A stretch of 64,000 nucleotides of DNA. Source: Dichetophora obliterata (lineage: Eukaryota > Arthropoda > Insecta > Diptera > Sciomyzidae). A program made the position numbers and the translations under genes. The DNA is taken from NCBI GenBank assembly GCA_963920525.1, contig OY986435.1:303216908-303280907 (forward strand), written 5' to 3'. Below are positions 10,981-22,600 of the stretch, piece by piece. Position 1 is the first letter of the stretch. Each line of letters opens with the position of its first letter. The notes under the pieces were generated by a model, which did not search any database, had not been told where the DNA came from, and saw only the letters and a program-made list of their open reading frames with translations.

Positions 10981-11761
10981 ATGGCATTCAAGGTAAGTCT
11001 GTAGCTGCTACCACCGCATAGATACGTTTAATCATGGTTTATATCATTTCACTTTGCAGTTTGTTTTCGCCCTCGCTTTTTTTGCTGTTGCAAGTGCTGG
11101 CTATGTTCCAGCAGCTCAAGTGTACCAAGCTGCTGCTCCTTTGACTGTCGGACACAACGTTGTCGTTAAAGCTGTCGACGAATACGATCCACATCCACAG
11201 TACAGATTCGCCTATGGTGTAGATGATAAACTGACCGGTGACTCAAAGAGCCAGTTTGAGGAGCGCGATGGTGATGTTGTTCGTGGTGAATACTCGCTGA
11301 TCGATGCGGATGGTTATAAACGTACCGTTCACTACACCGCCGATGATGTAAATGGATTTAATGCAGTTGTTGAGCGTGAACCACTAGTCAAAAGTGTCGC
11401 TGTTGCTCCAGTTGCTGTAAAGTCTGTTGCTCCAGTTGCTGTAAAGTCTGTTGGCCCAGTCATCAACTACGCTAGTGCTCCAGTCGCTCAATATACCGCT
11501 CCAGTTGCTCGCTACGCTGCACCTACCCTGGTTAAGACTGTCGCTCCAGTGGCTCATTACAGCGCCCCAGTTGCTCAATATGCTGCCCCCTCTGTTGTCA
11601 GATCCTTTGCTGCACCAATTGCTCACTTTGCCGCTCCAGCCGCTCACTACACCAGTTACGCTGCTCCGACTATAGTTAAATCTGCTCCTTTGGCAGCATA
11701 TGCTGCACCGCCTGCTCACTATGCCTCCTACTCAACCCCAACTGTTTCCTATCACCATTAA
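10981..11761 (+). CDS. RR-2 cuticular protein (Ccp84Aa/Ab-like), two exons
   Basis: Chitin-binding exoskeleton protein. Exon 1 is 10981-10992 (MAFK, donor GTAAGT); exon 2 is 11060-11761 after a TTTGCAG acceptor. The 67-nt intron is in phase 0 and the product is 237 aa. The signal peptide ends at about residue 17 (...AVASA). The RR-2 domain covers about 45-108 ([49 protein letters not shown]). Residues 118-237 are a repetitive tail built of APVA.Y, VKSV and YAAP words, closing with SYHH. Architecture and wording match Drosophila Ccp84Aa/Ab. The polyA signal AATAAA is at 11842-11847. An antisense ORF of 111 codons and a second plus-frame ORF are by-products of the repetitive tail. Confidence 0.96.
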
Positions 11762-11849
11762 GCGCTTTAAAAACAAACTAAAGACTACGATTAATGAATC
11801 TTTCTGCAACAAATTGTTAATTATTATTTATTTGAAGTGAAATAAAATT

Positions 11850-13650
11850 GAACGTTACAACTTAAAAGATATTTACTTTTGATTTATTTAATAATTTATT
11901 AACTTCCTTTGTAAAATTCTCACGGCAGTTATTCCGTGGATCTTGAATTAATTAAGAACAAGTTTTGATAACCATTTATCCTAATCAGTGATATTTCGGT
12001 ACATTAACAAAACAATATTGAACACGATTATTTTATTTGGATGTTAGGATATATGGGAAAATAATATTTTTGTTTGCAAAATTTTTTAAAATCATCCCCA
12101 CATGTAGGTGTTGACGAAACTCAAAATCTTTAAAAAACTACAAAAAGTATCACATGACTCGTTCAAGCCCATATTTTTCAATCTTATACCTGATATAAAA
12201 ATTTAGAAATTTCCCCATGAACAGAGTCAGAAAAAGTTCGAAAAATTCTTATTTGAATAATTAAGTGAATTCACGAGTGACGCAAATTTCGATATTCATG
12301 TTTTAATTAACGATTTTAATACGAGCTTAGGCAATCGTTCTACATCAGCATGCCCCGGTCGAACATGGACTCCACGGGCGTACAAGTGTCGAACATGGCC
12401 TAAAAGTAATCTAAAATGACTAGCAGTCGAAATTTGGGTCGAACAACGGCCGTACAAGACCTAAATAAAGTTGTGCGGCCGCTGTACACCCGTTGTATGC
12501 AAGGTCATCGCCAGTCGATGACCAAGGGGAGGTCAACTTGATCTATGGAGGGTGGGGAAAGTATGAATTATAGGTAGAGTCAACATCACTTTACACTTAT
12601 TTTAGTGCGAGTCTTACTAAATCTACTTACGGCGATTGTAATAAGAACGGTAAGAACTGCAATGTGTAAAGCTCCACGAGCTCTTGACAGTACAAAAACT
12701 TGTAAAAGAGTTATCTTGTAAGTTTTCTGTGCACGCTCATCGTGGTCAGACCTTTGGGGCGATTTTCTCCCATGGTGCTTCGTAACCACCGTGTACGCGT
12801 TGTGCACGGTGGAGCAATAAAAATGTTCAATGTTTTCCCGTTTCGGGAAAGACGTATTTGGCTTCTTTTAGGACATCAACAATAGTTAGATTTATTAGGT
12901 TGGTTTTATTTTACCACAATTTCTGCCAAAGTTCGTTTGCATTTGAGGGGTATAATTTAGATTATGTGAATGATTGAATGTTTTCTTCAGTAAACGTAAT
13001 TAAAGACGTCTTCCAGAATTTTGAATGGCCTTCTTGGAAGAGTGGTTTCTTCAATGACGTTGTTTTCCAACAATTCGCGTCATTGATGTAATGTCTTCCT
13101 CAGTTCGACTTTCTCCGCAACAATGGTAGTATTTTTTATAATTTCATCCGTGACTTTTTAAGGATTGTCACTGTGGCTCTTAAGCAATTTTGAAATGCGT
13201 TTAATGTGTCGAAGAATCGGGATTCGAGTCCAGATTTTTTGATGAGATTGGTCTCAGAAGGTAACTTTCTTCATTATTCTGTATCACGAAGAAGCACACC
13301 AACGATGAGAAAGACGCGAGAAGCAATACAATTTTATATGGAAAAAAGTATTGCTTCTCCGTCAATAGCGTCATAAAATTGGTTTTATGCATGCTACATA
13401 ACAATGAAAGTGTGGTTATAAGTTAATTTTATAACTAAAAAAACTTTTATATTGTATGAAAGTGGGCGTAATAGGTCAAGTGCTCGAATCATAATACAAC
13501 TATAATACATATGTACACTCTAAAAACTGATTGAAAAATCTCTACAATAAATGTTGTAAAATTTCACGACATTTATTGGCGATTTTGTAAAAAAACCACG
13601 CTATGCAGTGAGTTTTTTTAATTTTGTCTGAAAATCAGCGTCTTTTTCCA
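11850..13650. other. Intergenic stretch with a GC-richer patch
   Basis: Mostly AT-rich. About 12325-12580 stands out as GC-richer and contains repeated words (GTCGAACATGG twice, GTCGAACAACGG, and CGTACAAG twice), with no ORF of note. The rest shows no gene I can support, including the ORFs at 12586-12807 and 13201-13404. Confidence 0.45.
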
Positions 13651-13957
13651 AAATATATATATTTACTCTACTATTCACGCTATTTGAGCGTGTTCTCGCT
13701 CAGAGAGTCTTAAAATATGTATATCTCTCTACTTTTCACGCTATTTTAGCGTGTTTTCGCTCAGAGAGCCCTAAAATATATATATTCTCTACTTTTTCTA
13801 CTATTCCAGCGTGTTTTCGCTCAGAGAATTCTAAAATATGTATATTTTCTACTTTTCACGCTATTTCAGCGTGTTTTCGCTCAGAGAGTCCTAAAATATG
13901 TATATTTCCCCTACTTTTCACACTATTTCCGCGTGGTCTCGCTCAGATACTCCTAAA
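13651..13957. repeat. Minisatellite, five units of about 60-62 bp, each with a hairpin
   Basis: Five diverged tandem units, each reading approximately: CTACTTTTCACGCTATTT, then NAGCGTGTTTTCGCTCAGAG, then AGTCCTAAAATATGTATAT. The palindrome CACGCTATTTNAGCGTG is best kept in units 1, 2 and 4; one arm is damaged in unit 3 (TACTATTCCAGCGTG) and unit 5. Unit starts are near 13669, 13731, 13791, 13851 and 13913. No coding capacity. Confidence 0.9.
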
Positions 13958-14834
13958 AACGCTCCAGCAGCGGTATTTTACGCTTGCCCTTAAATAAACA
14001 CCTCTGCTTTAACGTCAAATGATTTCAAAGAGCTTATTCGAACAAGTGTCTAATTATATACAACTTAAACAGTAGATTGGTCATAGCTTAATTACTCAAG
14101 CCCACTGAAGTAGGAAAGAGTAGCGCCTTCTGCTGAGTTATTGAATCTATACAGAGTTGTTGTTGTTGCCATGTTCAAAACTTATTTGAGAGACTTCACG
14201 CATTTCTAGCTTTTTTTTTGTAAGCGCAGACAAGATTGGAAGAAATAATTTTAGAAGAGAGTTTTTACAAGAGAGCGAAAGAAATAATTGTAGGTGAGAG
14301 GACTCACGTATTTTTAACGATAAATATTTATAATTTTGCTCTATGGGATTTAACGACAATAAATGTAGGCAATCAGTTGCCAGCAATTATTGTAGTTAAT
14401 TCTCGTGAATTTTTGTTAGAGTGTAGTTTACATCTTATATTAGCAGAAAAATTAATAGAAAAATGTGAGCTACGTATATTTTGTTTTATTACTTTTATTC
14501 TGATTCTGATTTAGAATTTTCGTTTTAAGACTCTGTAGGCTTAAGTAGTTTTATAACATCTTCTTTTAAGTTTTGGCGTTTTTACTTGCACGGTGGTTGC
14601 AAAGAGTTAACAATTGGATCAAAAGAAATTAAAAGTCGATGCAGCAGATCTTCATTTGTGTTGCATCTCGAATTTATTTTTAGTAAAGGTTTCTCTAAAA
14701 CGTCTGCTGTCCTTATTTCTAGCTTTCTGAGCTTTTCCAGAGATTTCTGCTATTGTAATTATACATTATATGCAATAAAAAATTATGTTATGACTAAAAT
14801 GGTGGAAAAGCCCTTACCAGCCCAAAATTCACAA
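13958..14834. other. AT-rich stretch with one dispersed-repeat fragment
   Basis: 14141-14175 carries, on the minus strand, the GGCAACAACAACAACTCTGT motif found at 25.9, 29.4 and 56.5 kb. The ORFs at 14236-14514 and 14586-14840 lack recognisable domains and have the base composition of the surrounding sequence; I do not call them genes. Confidence 0.45.
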
Positions 14835-15515
14835 AAATAATTTAAAATTAATGTAAAATAATAATGTAATAAAATTTACTAGTGGGAATATTATTTTTTT
14901 TTTAGTTAACATTATGGTATTCAAAATTTTTTAATTTAAAATATTACATAATAACATAAGCATAAACTAAAGTAAGCAAAAACGAACAACAAGAAAAAAG
15001 TATGAAATTGAGAAAAACAGAGAAATTGACACTGAAATCTCATCGCCTCTGTGGTGCAGTGCGCTAAAATGCGCTGGCACTGCCACCCACGCCCCGGTTC
15101 GATTCCGGTGGTGGCATCACAAAGATTTCTGATGAAGCCAGTAGCAGGGCCGTATTTGCAATCAAATCAGCTAGTGATGTTTTCCTATTCATATTGAAAA
15201 AAGTTGTTGTTGTTGCTGTTTCTTTGGAAAAAATTCGTTAGAGCAATTAATTGTTCTCACCTAACCTAAAGCTCAATAAACGATTTTAAACTATCAAACA
15301 ACTACAATTTGTATATAAAATCAAGAATGATTTAAACTATCATACATTTAGAATGTGTGCTTAAATCATAGAAAATTAACATACTAAATAATAAAGTCAT
15401 ATAGAAAACTTTCAATTGTAATAAAATTTGTTTTATTAAAAAAAAAAAATTTAATTATCAAACTTATGAAGCTGCGAAAAAGCATCTGTTTTTTCTTTTT
15501 CACTCGTTGCAGGTT
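14835..15515 (+). repeat. Composite repeat carrying SINE family 1
   Basis: The left flank (14835-14932) and right flank (15430-15515) both match the contiguous sequence at 18652-18815. The intervening 500 bp, absent there, contains a block shared with 8010-8085, a SINE and a block shared with 8227-8365. The 18.65 kb copy thus resembles an empty version of this locus. Confidence 0.65.
15041..15260 (+). mobile_element. tRNA-derived SINE, family 1, copy b
   Basis: The head looks like a tRNA gene. An A-box-like CTGTGGTGCAGTGCGC (about 15049-15064) is followed by a B-box GGTTCGATTCC, as expected for an internal RNA polymerase III promoter. The body includes TAGCAGGGCCGTATTTGC and AATCAGCTAGTGATGTTTTCC, and the tail has a GTT-rich run. 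The reverse copy at 7811-8085 shares the body but lacks the B-box segment. Confidence 0.8.
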
Positions 15516-17439
15516 TAATAGCGGTTACAATTGTGTTCTCTTATTTTAAATATTTTAATGAGATAATAAAAGTTAAACCTTTTTGTGTATTTTAAGTAAT
15601 TCGTGAATAGTTTTGTCTGTTACTGTATATGTTGAAAACATGCTTTAGTTACGTATAACTTTTGTTTAATGTTATTTTGCACCACGTAAAATAATAAAAA
15701 AAAAACCGAATAAAGCCTTAATTATTTTCACATGATTTCACAAAGATTTAAGATCACAAATAATTTTGTGTTTTAATAAATTTGCAATTTAAACTGTTTT
15801 TAATGTTATCGTAAGTGCCATTTTTTACAAGCACACTTACGAAACTTTGTAAGCGAAAATATTTATTAGCGAATTAGTATGTGCCAAAAAATATTTTTTT
15901 TTCGGAAAACGTAAACTTTTACTTATTAAAAATTTTTAGTTGAGTTATATTAGATAATAACCCAAGCACATATCAAATTTGGTTTTGATATTTTAAGCAC
16001 AGTAAAGTAGAAAAAACGCTCTTCTGTAAAATTTGGTTTTTAATGGTTTTGATATGCCCCTTTTACCGTTATGACGTATAACGATCTTAAGATCGGGTCG
16101 TTTTAATTGGCTGAATTCATAATAGGTAACTTTTTATTTAAAAATATTTACTTTCACATCAACAAAGAATCTAGAATTTGCTGCTTATTAACTATAATAT
16201 AGTTACTATAGCCTTGAGTTACGGTAAAATTGCTTATTTTTTGTCTTCATCCAACAATTGCAGCAATAAAAAAAAACCAATTGTTATACCAATTTGACAT
16301 TAAACACCATACTCTTGTCTACCAAAATGAATTCATTCAAAATAGTAATTTCAATTCAAATATCTAACAAAGAGTCAAATTTGTACGGCCTTCGCGAGCT
16401 CACTAAAATGCAACAGGCACGAGTTTAAATTCAGTTAACGCCCTTCCCAAAACTCAAAATTCATTGCAGAAAAAAGACACATACACAAAGCAAAGTGTGG
16501 ACGTCAAGCAGATACAAGTTCAAGGTTGCCTAAAAAAAACCACACACCCAGTCATATTAGCAGAATCGCTCGTCAAAGCTGTTCAATCGCTCTAATTAGA
16601 ACAGCGCATTAGGTGTTGACGTTCACTATTCATACCAAATATAACACCACATTAAAGCTTCAACAAATTACGGCTATGGTCTTAATATGTTTTCGATAAA
16701 TCAACAACAACAGCGAATTTTGATAGAATTACATACCTACAATAGTAGGGGGAAAAAAGGTGATACTGTAAGATTGTTAATTAATTTAATGCAGACGTAA
16801 GCCACAGCTAAAAAAATAATGCTGAATAGCTGTTCGAAATGAATATTTGCCCATACTTATTAAAAAAAGAAAATAAGAAAAGATATTTTTTACTGGAAAT
16901 AGGAAACAAGTGGAAGTCAATATATAAAAATAATTTTTAAAAAAATAATAGCTATGCATGAGCTAGTTTTTATGAGAAGAAAATTGGTGTACCTGGTTCC
17001 GGTTTGTGTTGTTCAACAGTGATAATCTGATGTGTTCTCGTAATCAGATCATTGTTTACGCCGTGGTATTATTCTTGATGTCAATCTGTCTGTACCTACT
17101 TACAAGCAGTGTTGCCAGAGAAAAAAATTGTAAATTGTTCCAAACTTCTTTGTAGTTTTTATTCAAATCAATATGCATGAAAAAGATGTGTTAAAAAAGA
17201 TGATTAAAAGCTTATTTTAAAATTCTTATGTAAACGATTAAAAATCTTGGACTAAATTTAAGTGCAGCTTAAATATAACATTTTTTGAAGCGAAGCTTTT
17301 TGCGCCTCGTTTTGTGATTTGCTTGAGTAAAATCTCAAAAATGAAATTTTTTCCATACAAATTTTTCTTAGAATCGTTGTTGTTTTTATACTTGCATCTA
17401 TTACAACAAGAGGATATAAAATTAAAAATATTTCTTTGT
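15516..17439. other. AT-rich intergenic stretch
   Basis: No gene seen. A perfect 14-bp palindrome, CGATCTTAAGATCG, lies at 16082-16095. No TIR pair or coding ORF could be supported. Confidence 0.45.
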
Positions 17440-17513
17440 AAGCGTGAGAATTGAACTCGCACCGTTTCCATCGAGTGTTCTAAACAGTAACCACTACTCC
17501 AAAACCCTTTGTG
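17440..17513 (-). other. tRNA-like sequence (pseudogene or SINE head)
   Basis: On the minus strand GGAGTAGTGGTTA resembles an A-box, and GAGTTCAATTCTCAC contains a B-box with a plausible T-arm. The acceptor stem does not pair convincingly and the anticodon arm is weak, so this is more likely a tRNA-derived relic than a working tRNA gene. Confidence 0.5.
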
Positions 17514-18651
17514 TTATATTGTGATTCATTCATTATTAAGTATTGACTGAAGCTATGTTGCAGTAGATGACAGGAATTTATTAAGAGGATTGTGCATTAG
17601 ATATCCTACATATTCTATTGTGAATGCTTAAAGTTATGATGCAGCAGCTTACAATAATCGATCAAAAGCATTGTGCATTAGCTATCCAAACAACAAAAGT
17701 AGCAAGATTCCATTGAACGGATTGAAAATTATCACAAGATGCCAATTGTTTTAGGTGTATATTTTAATTGCGAATTCAGACATGAATGTTCATAGGCACT
17801 TAAGGCAAGGCCGGTGGTCTAGCGCTCGAAACTTTAAGGTATTTTTAGGATTTTTTTAAAAAGTTAATATATTGAACAACGATATTTAAACTTTTAAGGT
17901 ATATTGTAACACTCATTCATCTCAAAAAATTAATTAATTTAAAAAATTGTTGGTCTTGTTTAAAAAAGCGCTCAATGAGACGCTCCCAAGGAAATGGGGG
18001 CAAGTAGATTTTGACTTTTCTACTTATCGGAAAAATAAAAACCAAGAATATTAATCACTATGAGTGCAGCTATGGCTGGCACTAGAAAGAAAAAAAATAT
18101 TGAAAATTGACAGAATGACGCACTTTTGAAAATTTAGTTCTTAAAACAACTTGTTTTCTACCGGTTATTAAGTGTAAAATAAACAATGTTTTTGAAATAA
18201 AACTTTGTTTCTAGTTCTAGCGATAGCCACTGATGTTGTGAATAGCATATTTAAATTTCAGATGATTCGGCTGAATAGATTTTGTTTTTTCTACAACACC
18301 ATGACGAAAAAAGTAGTTTCGAGATAAATGAGTATAAAGAGAATGAATAGACGAAACACCATGGCTGGGACATCTACTAAAACAGCTGTAAAAGTGAAAA
18401 CGTCAGAAAGACTTTACTTTTGAAATATCAAAAAAAAAAAAATCAATATCATACAAATTCTAGGCTTTACACAATGCTAATTTTGATAAATACAATTTGC
18501 GAATGATAAGCGATCTAAATATTTACACAACACGATATTGGCCAATATTGATGTTATATTTGCAAGAAATATATATGACATCACATCTATATAATATACG
18601 TTTGATATTTTAGATATTAAAAACCAATAATTTCATTAACGTTTAAAAAAA
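17514..18651. other. AT-rich intergenic stretch
   Basis: No gene, TIR pair or tandem repeat that I can support. Confidence 0.45.
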
Positions 18652-18815
18652 AATAATTCAAAACTAATGTAAAATAATAATGTAATAAAATTTATAGGTG
18701 AGCATATTATTTTTATAGTTAACATTTTGGTATTTAAAATTTTTTTTATTAAAAAAACCATGAAATTATCATGATTAAAACGCATCTGTTTCTTAAACCT
18801 TGCAGTTTTAAATTA
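18652..18815 (+). repeat. Dispersed repeat, copy of the flanks at 14835-15515
   Basis: Shares AATGTAAAATAATAATGTAA, TTAACATT(a/t)TGGTAT and CGCATCTGTTT...TTGCAG with the composite repeat, but without the SINE-bearing 500 bp in the middle. Confidence 0.7.
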
Positions 18816-19268
18816 AAACCTTGGCAAATACTTATCCGTAATTAAGATTCTACTGTATTAAAATTATATACAAAACAAATATTACAGTTTGCCTTTTAGG
18901 TTTAAATTTAAGTGCAAATCTGTAATTTCTTTTGTAATTTTCTTTTTCGATAATGTTTCGTAAATTTTTTTGTTTTAGTAAAAATGGGAGGTGTTTGCTT
19001 AAGATAATAAACTAATGATTGAGGCAAGGAAAGAGAAATATATTAAATTTGTTTTTTAATTACTAAATCACATTATTACTGAACTAATTAATTACTTAAT
19101 TACCCAATGGAATTACAATGGAAATTTAATTTAAAAAAACTTTTGTTAGCCTTCAAACAATTTTAAGGAAAAAATATACAAAAAGTCTTGCCCAATTCAG
19201 AGAGTTTTTGCAATTTTTGTAATCCAGTTCAAAAATCAATCTGTTTTTTGTAGCGTAACGCCAGCACA
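18816..19268. other. AT-rich intergenic stretch
   Basis: Nothing supportable seen. Confidence 0.4.
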
Positions 19269-19270
19269 TA

Positions 19271-20516
19271 CACTCCGCTACAAAAAGATAGGAATTTTCT
19301 TAAATTTTACTGAAAGCGATTAAAACTAAAAATTTATATTTGCTATAAAGTAAATAGATTTTTGCTATAAAGTAATTAGTAACAAAATGAAAATGTATAG
19401 AAATTTCATTTAAAAATCGAACTCGTTGTTCAAAAAAAAACAAAAACATATTCAGTAGTATGACAAAAAGGTAGCACAATACTATTCTAAAGCAAAAAAT
19501 TATAAGAAATCAATTTTTAATTTTTATAATATAAGTATTTAGTATTGAGTGGAGCCTCCATTTGTTTTTCAAAACTTCAGTACCGCAATTTGGTAGTGAT
19601 AAACAAAGTTTTTTGATGTATTTTCTCGGTATCGCTTCCCAATTCGAAATTATGCTACTCTTAAATTCCTGAATGGTATTATTTTGCCTATTATCGGCAT
19701 ATACTTCACTTGCAAGGTAACACCAACAGTTTTCAATAATATTCAGGTAGGGTGATCATGCAGGTCACTCCGATATTTCAATATCCTTTCCTCGAAAGAA
19801 GTTTTTTACTATTCTTGCTGTATATAGAGCAGCATTTTTTTGTTGAAATATTAATGAAGTTTTAGTTAATTGTGACCCACGAGTAATTTTTTGAGTTTAA
19901 TTGTAGTTCATTTTTTTAAAATTCTTTGCACGTTGTGGACATGTGTTTTCGCTCCAGCTGTTTTAGCAATTTTTCTGGCAGTGAGGTTAGAATTTGAAGC
20001 TACCCGCAAAATGGCGCACTCATCTCGGCGTGTAACCACTCTTGGACATCAACTGCTAAAAGCTTTACCATAATTTTGTAGGTTTTTTAATTAATTTGTA
20101 CTCACTTTACGACTTTTGTTTAATTTTTTTACGATTTCACTGATTTAACTGATTTTATTAAAGATTTAAAGCAACTTGCACTTCCGCACTGTTAAGCTAT
20201 TTTCAACGTCCCATTTTAATTAAATTTGAAGTATTTTTACTTATTTAACGTGGCAACTTTACTTTAAAATCTAAACTCATTTTTTTATCGGATTACTAAC
20301 AGTTACTGAACTCAATCCATCATAATGTGCTATCATTTTGTCGCAGCATTTTTTCGTATATTGTAAACTAACGGTATTTCTCTCAGAATGTTTAATCAAT
20401 GGCCGCATTCAGCGCAGACAACAGTTGGCAACCTAAAGAGCACACCACATGACTTATTTCACCGTAAATTATATATTTGGAGAAATGTTCAAGTGCTAAC
20501 TTTTTGTCGCGGACTG
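19271..20516 (-). mobile_element. Tc1-like transposon with decayed transposase
   Basis: TIRs: CACTCCGCTACAAAAAGATAGG at 19271, and CAGTCCGCGACAAAAAGTTAGC reading back from 20516. TA flanks both ends (19269-19270 and 20517-20518). On the minus strand, about 20073-19890 encodes a Tc1 helix-turn-helix region (RVVTRRDECAILRVASNS, then LTARKIAKTAG). About 19800-19545 encodes the end of the catalytic domain (PYLNIIENCWCYLASEVYA, then IPRKYIKKLC), including the IIEN Glu of a DDE triad. The central part is deleted and stops are present. The 1246 bp contain the whole element. Confidence 0.88.
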
Positions 20517-20518
20517 TA

Positions 20519-21236
20519 TTTCTGCTTATATCTTTAAATCCTTAAGGTCGATTGTAGTCACTGTTTTTACTTAATATAGTGCAACTTAATTATTACCCAA
20601 ATATAAGAAAGCCTTTTTAAAAAATAGACATTTTCTTTTTGTTTTTAATATATCTTCGGGCAAACCGTACGTAACGCCAAATTGGAAATGGCCTTTTAGA
20701 CTTTAGGAACGCAGCGTTTGGTTTGGTTGGAAGTTGAGCGTGCTAGTCGACCGATTTGATTCATTTTCACACTAGCTATTTATAATTACAAAAGAATAAT
20801 GTATAGCAAATTTAATGATCTGGGATCATTGTTTGAGTATTTATACCAGATTACTGATTTTGGTTATATGGGAAGTGGGCTCAGGTGGGTTAGTAAGTGC
20901 ATTTGGTTCATTTTCTAATTAACTTTTTACAGCTGCAAAAAAGCTATGTGCACCAAATTTCACTGATCTAGGATCATTTTTTGGGGAGATATTTTAGAAT
21001 ACAGATTTCGGTTATATGGGAGGTGGGCGCGGCATTCATTCAATTCAAACGAAAATTTGTGAGAATATTTCCTCTACCATAAAACTCATATTCAAAAGAT
21101 TTCATGATTCTTCAGCCACTTCTTCTATTTTTGGCCACTCACTATATGGGCTCGTTACACTGTGCGGCGCTGTGTCTATGATCAGCATTAAAAGCAAACG
21201 TAAAGCAAATCCGAAAATATTTTTATAATTCCAGTA
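20519..21236. other. Intergenic stretch with a diverged duplication
   Basis: 20817-20885 and 20966-21025 are diverged copies of a unit containing GATCT(g/a)GGATCATT and GGTTATATGGGA(a/g)GTGGGC, about 145 bp apart. The short ORF at 21016-21228 starts inside it and has no recognisable domain. Confidence 0.55.
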
Positions 21237-22600
21237 CACGACAAACAACTGCCTCTTGTGGTAAAACCCGCCAGAGGACCTTAGGGGAATCTGCCTGTCC
21301 AAAGCCAGGAATAGAAGTGTGATGGTTGGTTATTGGGTGGACAATTTAAGGGGCACGGCCCATGAATTGATCTCAAAATGAGTTTACTCTTGAGGCACGG
21401 CTCTTGAATGTTCATCTGATTTCCGTAAAATAAAAGGTTTACCTTGAGCCTTGGTTGTTGGTACCAAATCTTGGAGAAAGCATGGTTTTGGTATTAAGTT
21501 ATCATAACATTGTTATTGTAATATGCTTTTGATGGACGATCAATCCAATATAACTTGAAGAGCGAGGTCTGTCATCCATCAATGATGAGGAGACCTGCTC
21601 TATCGTTGTTCTGCAGACCTTGTTTTAGAATGAGGGTTCTATGTAAGAAGCATAGAATCCTTCGACCGAGTATAAGCCAATTGGTATACGCTTCCTAGTT
21701 TTCCGAAAGAGCAGTTAAATTATGCCTTCATTAAGCTAACGAAGTTGCGTAAGTAGGATTGTGGTTCTTTCGGTATTTACCGGGAAACCAATGGTTATTT
21801 TTAACCTAGTCATGTACAATTCTAGTGACTGAAGGTGTCATAGTCAAATATAATTGTTTTAAGAACTTTTGGTCTGTAGACGGGATGTTGAAGAGCCTTG
21901 TCTGGTGGAACCCTTGAGCCCGGGATTGACTGTCGTGGGCTTGGTCCTTCGGGGTTTCATACGCTCTGGCTGTGGTAAGACCAGGAAGGTCGGTGTGAGT
22001 TACATTTTAGTTGCACTCGGGTTAGTAATTCCCTTAAATTACTAAGAGAAAGATGGTAAATAAACTCTCGTATATTTCAAACAGTGAATGCTAGGAAGGT
22101 AAGCAACTACCGGATCAATATACTGTTACCTTTGGAATATGAGAACAGGCGACGGGATAGCCTAAACAAACTGAGTTGTGTCCACAAATGATTGGGGAAC
22201 CTGATGACATAGCGACTGTACCATTGGTTTTATGTAGGTCTCGCTTCCTAGTTTTCATGACAAAGACTGCCCGCTTTGATCGTGTGAGTGAAGTTGCGTA
22301 CCAAAAAATGGGTTAAATTTTCGGTAAGTATACCGATAATGACCCATGGTTATTTTATAACCAAGTCATGTACAATTTGAGTGGCCGAATGTGCCACGGT
22401 CAGGTATATTCAAGTGATGGTTAAAAGTTGGTCTGTGATGTGGAATTAGGGGAACCTTTCTGGTGGATATTTTGAATTCCGAAGGGGCGTTGGCAGACGC
22501 TAAATATTGGTCCCACGCTTTGGAGCACCGTAGAATTAAGCCTTCACGGCAGGGGTCCAGGTTAAGCACATAGAGGATTTTTGTCAGTTGTGGTAACCAT
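21237..22600. repeat. GC-richer block with a diverged tandem duplication
   Basis: Two diverged copies of a roughly 540-bp unit. CGCTTCCTAGTTTTC at about 21688 recurs near 22244. GGTTATTTTTAACCTAGTCA (21792-21811) recurs as GGTTATTTTATAACCAAGTCA near 22347, and both are followed by TGTACAATT, a GTG(a/g)C(t/c)GAA word and TCTGGTGGA. The block is GC-richer than its surroundings and has no good ORF. Its sharp change in composition suggests the 3' UTR of a retroelement or a satellite-like insertion, but I do not recognise the family. Confidence 0.65.

Noticed and set aside
11384..11719. Antisense and alternative-frame ORFs over the 10981 cuticle gene
   Set aside because: They mirror the repetitive Ala/Pro tail; the coding frame is clear from the RR-2 domain.
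14236..14840. ORFs of 92 and 84 codons as small genes
   Set aside because: No domain, no context and composition like the surrounding AT-rich sequence.
17440..17513. Functional tRNA gene
   Set aside because: A- and B-box are present, but acceptor and anticodon stems do not fold well; listed only as tRNA-like.
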